Below are positions 63,278 to 64,000 of a DNA stretch of 64,000 bases, one piece after another. Made by a program: the position numbers and the translations under genes. The notes beneath the pieces were generated by a model. That model worked only from the letters and a program-made list of their open reading frames with translations, was not told the origin of the DNA and ran no database searches. Where the stretch lies: contig NZ_QGTG01000006.1 of NCBI RefSeq assembly GCF_003182155.1, positions 62,001 through 126,000 of the forward strand, given 5' to 3'. The DNA is from Chitinophaga sp. S165 (GTDB lineage: Bacteria; Bacteroidota; Bacteroidia; Chitinophagales; Chitinophagaceae). Every line of letters starts with the position of its first letter. Within the stretch, counting starts at the first letter, position 1.

Positions 63278-64000
63278 ATGAAAAGTGGTTGTTTACTATT
63301 CATATCCCTATTGCTGACCTGCACTGTGCAGGCGCAGCAGGACATACAGTTCAGTCAGTATGTTTTTAACGGGCTGAGTATAAATCCTGCATATGCAGGA
63401 TACAGGGAAGAGCTGTATTTACACAGTACTTACCGTCAGCAGTGGGCGGGTTTTCAGGGAGCGCCGCAAACAGGTACTATTGCACTGGATGGTGTAACTG
63501 ATGTATACACAAAGAGAGTAGGATTAGGCACACAGGTGACGTGGGACCGTCTAGGTCCGCAGGAGTCTATTTCACTTTACGGTTCCTATGCTTACCGCAT
63601 ACCTGTGGGAAATGACAATCGTCTATGCATCGGTCTTGGATTGGGGGCTACACAATACGCAGTAGATGGCAGTTCACGTAAGTATGTTGACGCAGACGAT
63701 CCTGCATTATACATTGGCAAACAAAGTACACTTGTACCGGACGCCCGCTTCGGCATCTATTATAATACTTACAGGACATTTATAGGTGTTTCTGTTATGG
63801 ATCTGTTCTCTGCATATACGGGAGGGAAGATCTATTTCGGGAACGGCACACTGTATTCAACATTACGTAAGTCGCGGCATATCTATCTTAGCGGAGGAAC
63901 TGTTATTTATCTTACTGATGATGTAAAACTGAAACCTTCGGTGATGATCAAAGAAGACCTGAAGGGGCCTACCAATATTGACCTCAATACATTTGTGCTG
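63278..64000 (+). CDS. PorP/SprF-family type IX secretion protein, 3' truncated
   Basis: Starts at ATG 63278 and runs off the window after 241 codons. Signal peptide (MKSGCLLFISLLLTCTVQAQ), then QDIQFSQYVFNGLSINPAYAG and YRQQWAGFQGAPQTG, the diagnostic N-terminus of PorP/SprF proteins. These outer-membrane barrels hold SprB-like and CHU_C adhesins on the surface. It follows the adhesin by 4 bp and is surely co-expressed. The C-terminus lies outside. Confidence 0.93.
   Translation, partial: MKSGCLLFISLLLTCTVQAQQDIQFSQYVFNGLSINPAYAGYREELYLHSTYRQQWAGFQGAPQTGTIALDGVTDVYTKRVGLGTQVTWDRLGPQESISLYGSYAYRIPVGNDNRLCIGLGLGATQYAVDGSSRKYVDADDPALYIGKQSTLVPDARFGIYYNTYRTFIGVSVMDLFSAYTGGKIYFGNGTLYSTLRKSRHIYLSGGTVIYLTDDVKLKPSVMIKEDLKGPTNIDLNTFVL

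Overview
The window reads as chromosomal DNA of a Bacteroidota bacterium, most likely a Chitinophaga-like member of the Chitinophagaceae (inference). The reasons are TonB-dependent receptors paired with DUF4249, ECF sigma/FecR and sigma/beta-barrel units, a gliding-motility-type CHU_C adhesin followed by a PorP/SprF protein (type IX secretion), many SPII lipoproteins, DUF3347, DUF3526, DUF5777 and DUF6496 proteins, and several upstream sequences matching the Bacteroidota -7 box TAnnTTTG. No rRNA, tRNA or CRISPR array was recognised.

Layout. 1-2921: the 3' part of a GH2 glycosidase and a small lipoprotein. 2902-17009: a long minus-strand exopolysaccharide locus (acyltransferase, Wza, Wzc, Wzx, two FkbM methyltransferases, a class I methyltransferase, three glycosyltransferases, a Wzy-like polymerase and a WcaJ-like initiating enzyme), with two FkbM-like genes on the plus strand beside it. 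19152-21610: RtcB and a metallo-beta-lactamase-fold hydrolase. 21754-34694: a class I lanthipeptide (pinensin-like) island. It has a small precursor with a double-glycine leader, a LanC-like cyclase with two altered zinc-ligand positions, a LanB split into glutamylation and elimination proteins, a C39-peptidase ABC exporter, a pair of DUF3526 permeases and a TonB-dependent receptor. A small secreted protein and an AraC regulator follow.

36449-40064: a copper-handling set (carboxypeptidase-regulatory-like lipoprotein, His/Met-rich secreted protein, DUF3347 protein, and a multicopper oxidase fused to a CopB-like C-terminal domain). 40426-43410: an outer-membrane barrel, a 540-bp intergenic region with a 41-bp perfect palindrome and a 21-bp tandem repeat, then divergent AraC and AraC-Ogt genes. 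43490-46617: DUF4249 plus TonB-dependent receptor. 46796-49040: an RloA/RloB-type pair (ATPase plus RloB, possible phage defence). 49121-51584: a ligase-polymerase LigD and a histone-H1-like DUF6496 protein.

51687-57918: a stand-alone CheB, a single-chain ECF sigma-FecR fusion, and an ECF sigma factor followed by a protein that appears to join a cytoplasmic anti-sigma segment to an outer-membrane barrel. Behind these lie an OB-fold protein, a lipoprotein cytochrome c, YceI and DUF5777. 58070-64000: a DUF2147 protein, a 1489-residue type IX-secreted adhesin and a truncated PorP/SprF gene.

The items most worth a second look are the split lanthipeptide machinery with its unusual cyclase, the sigma-FecR fusion, the candidate dual-membrane anti-sigma protein, the multicopper oxidase-CopB fusion, and the 41-bp palindrome. 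Gene assignments rest on reading motifs and overall resemblance; no database search was possible.
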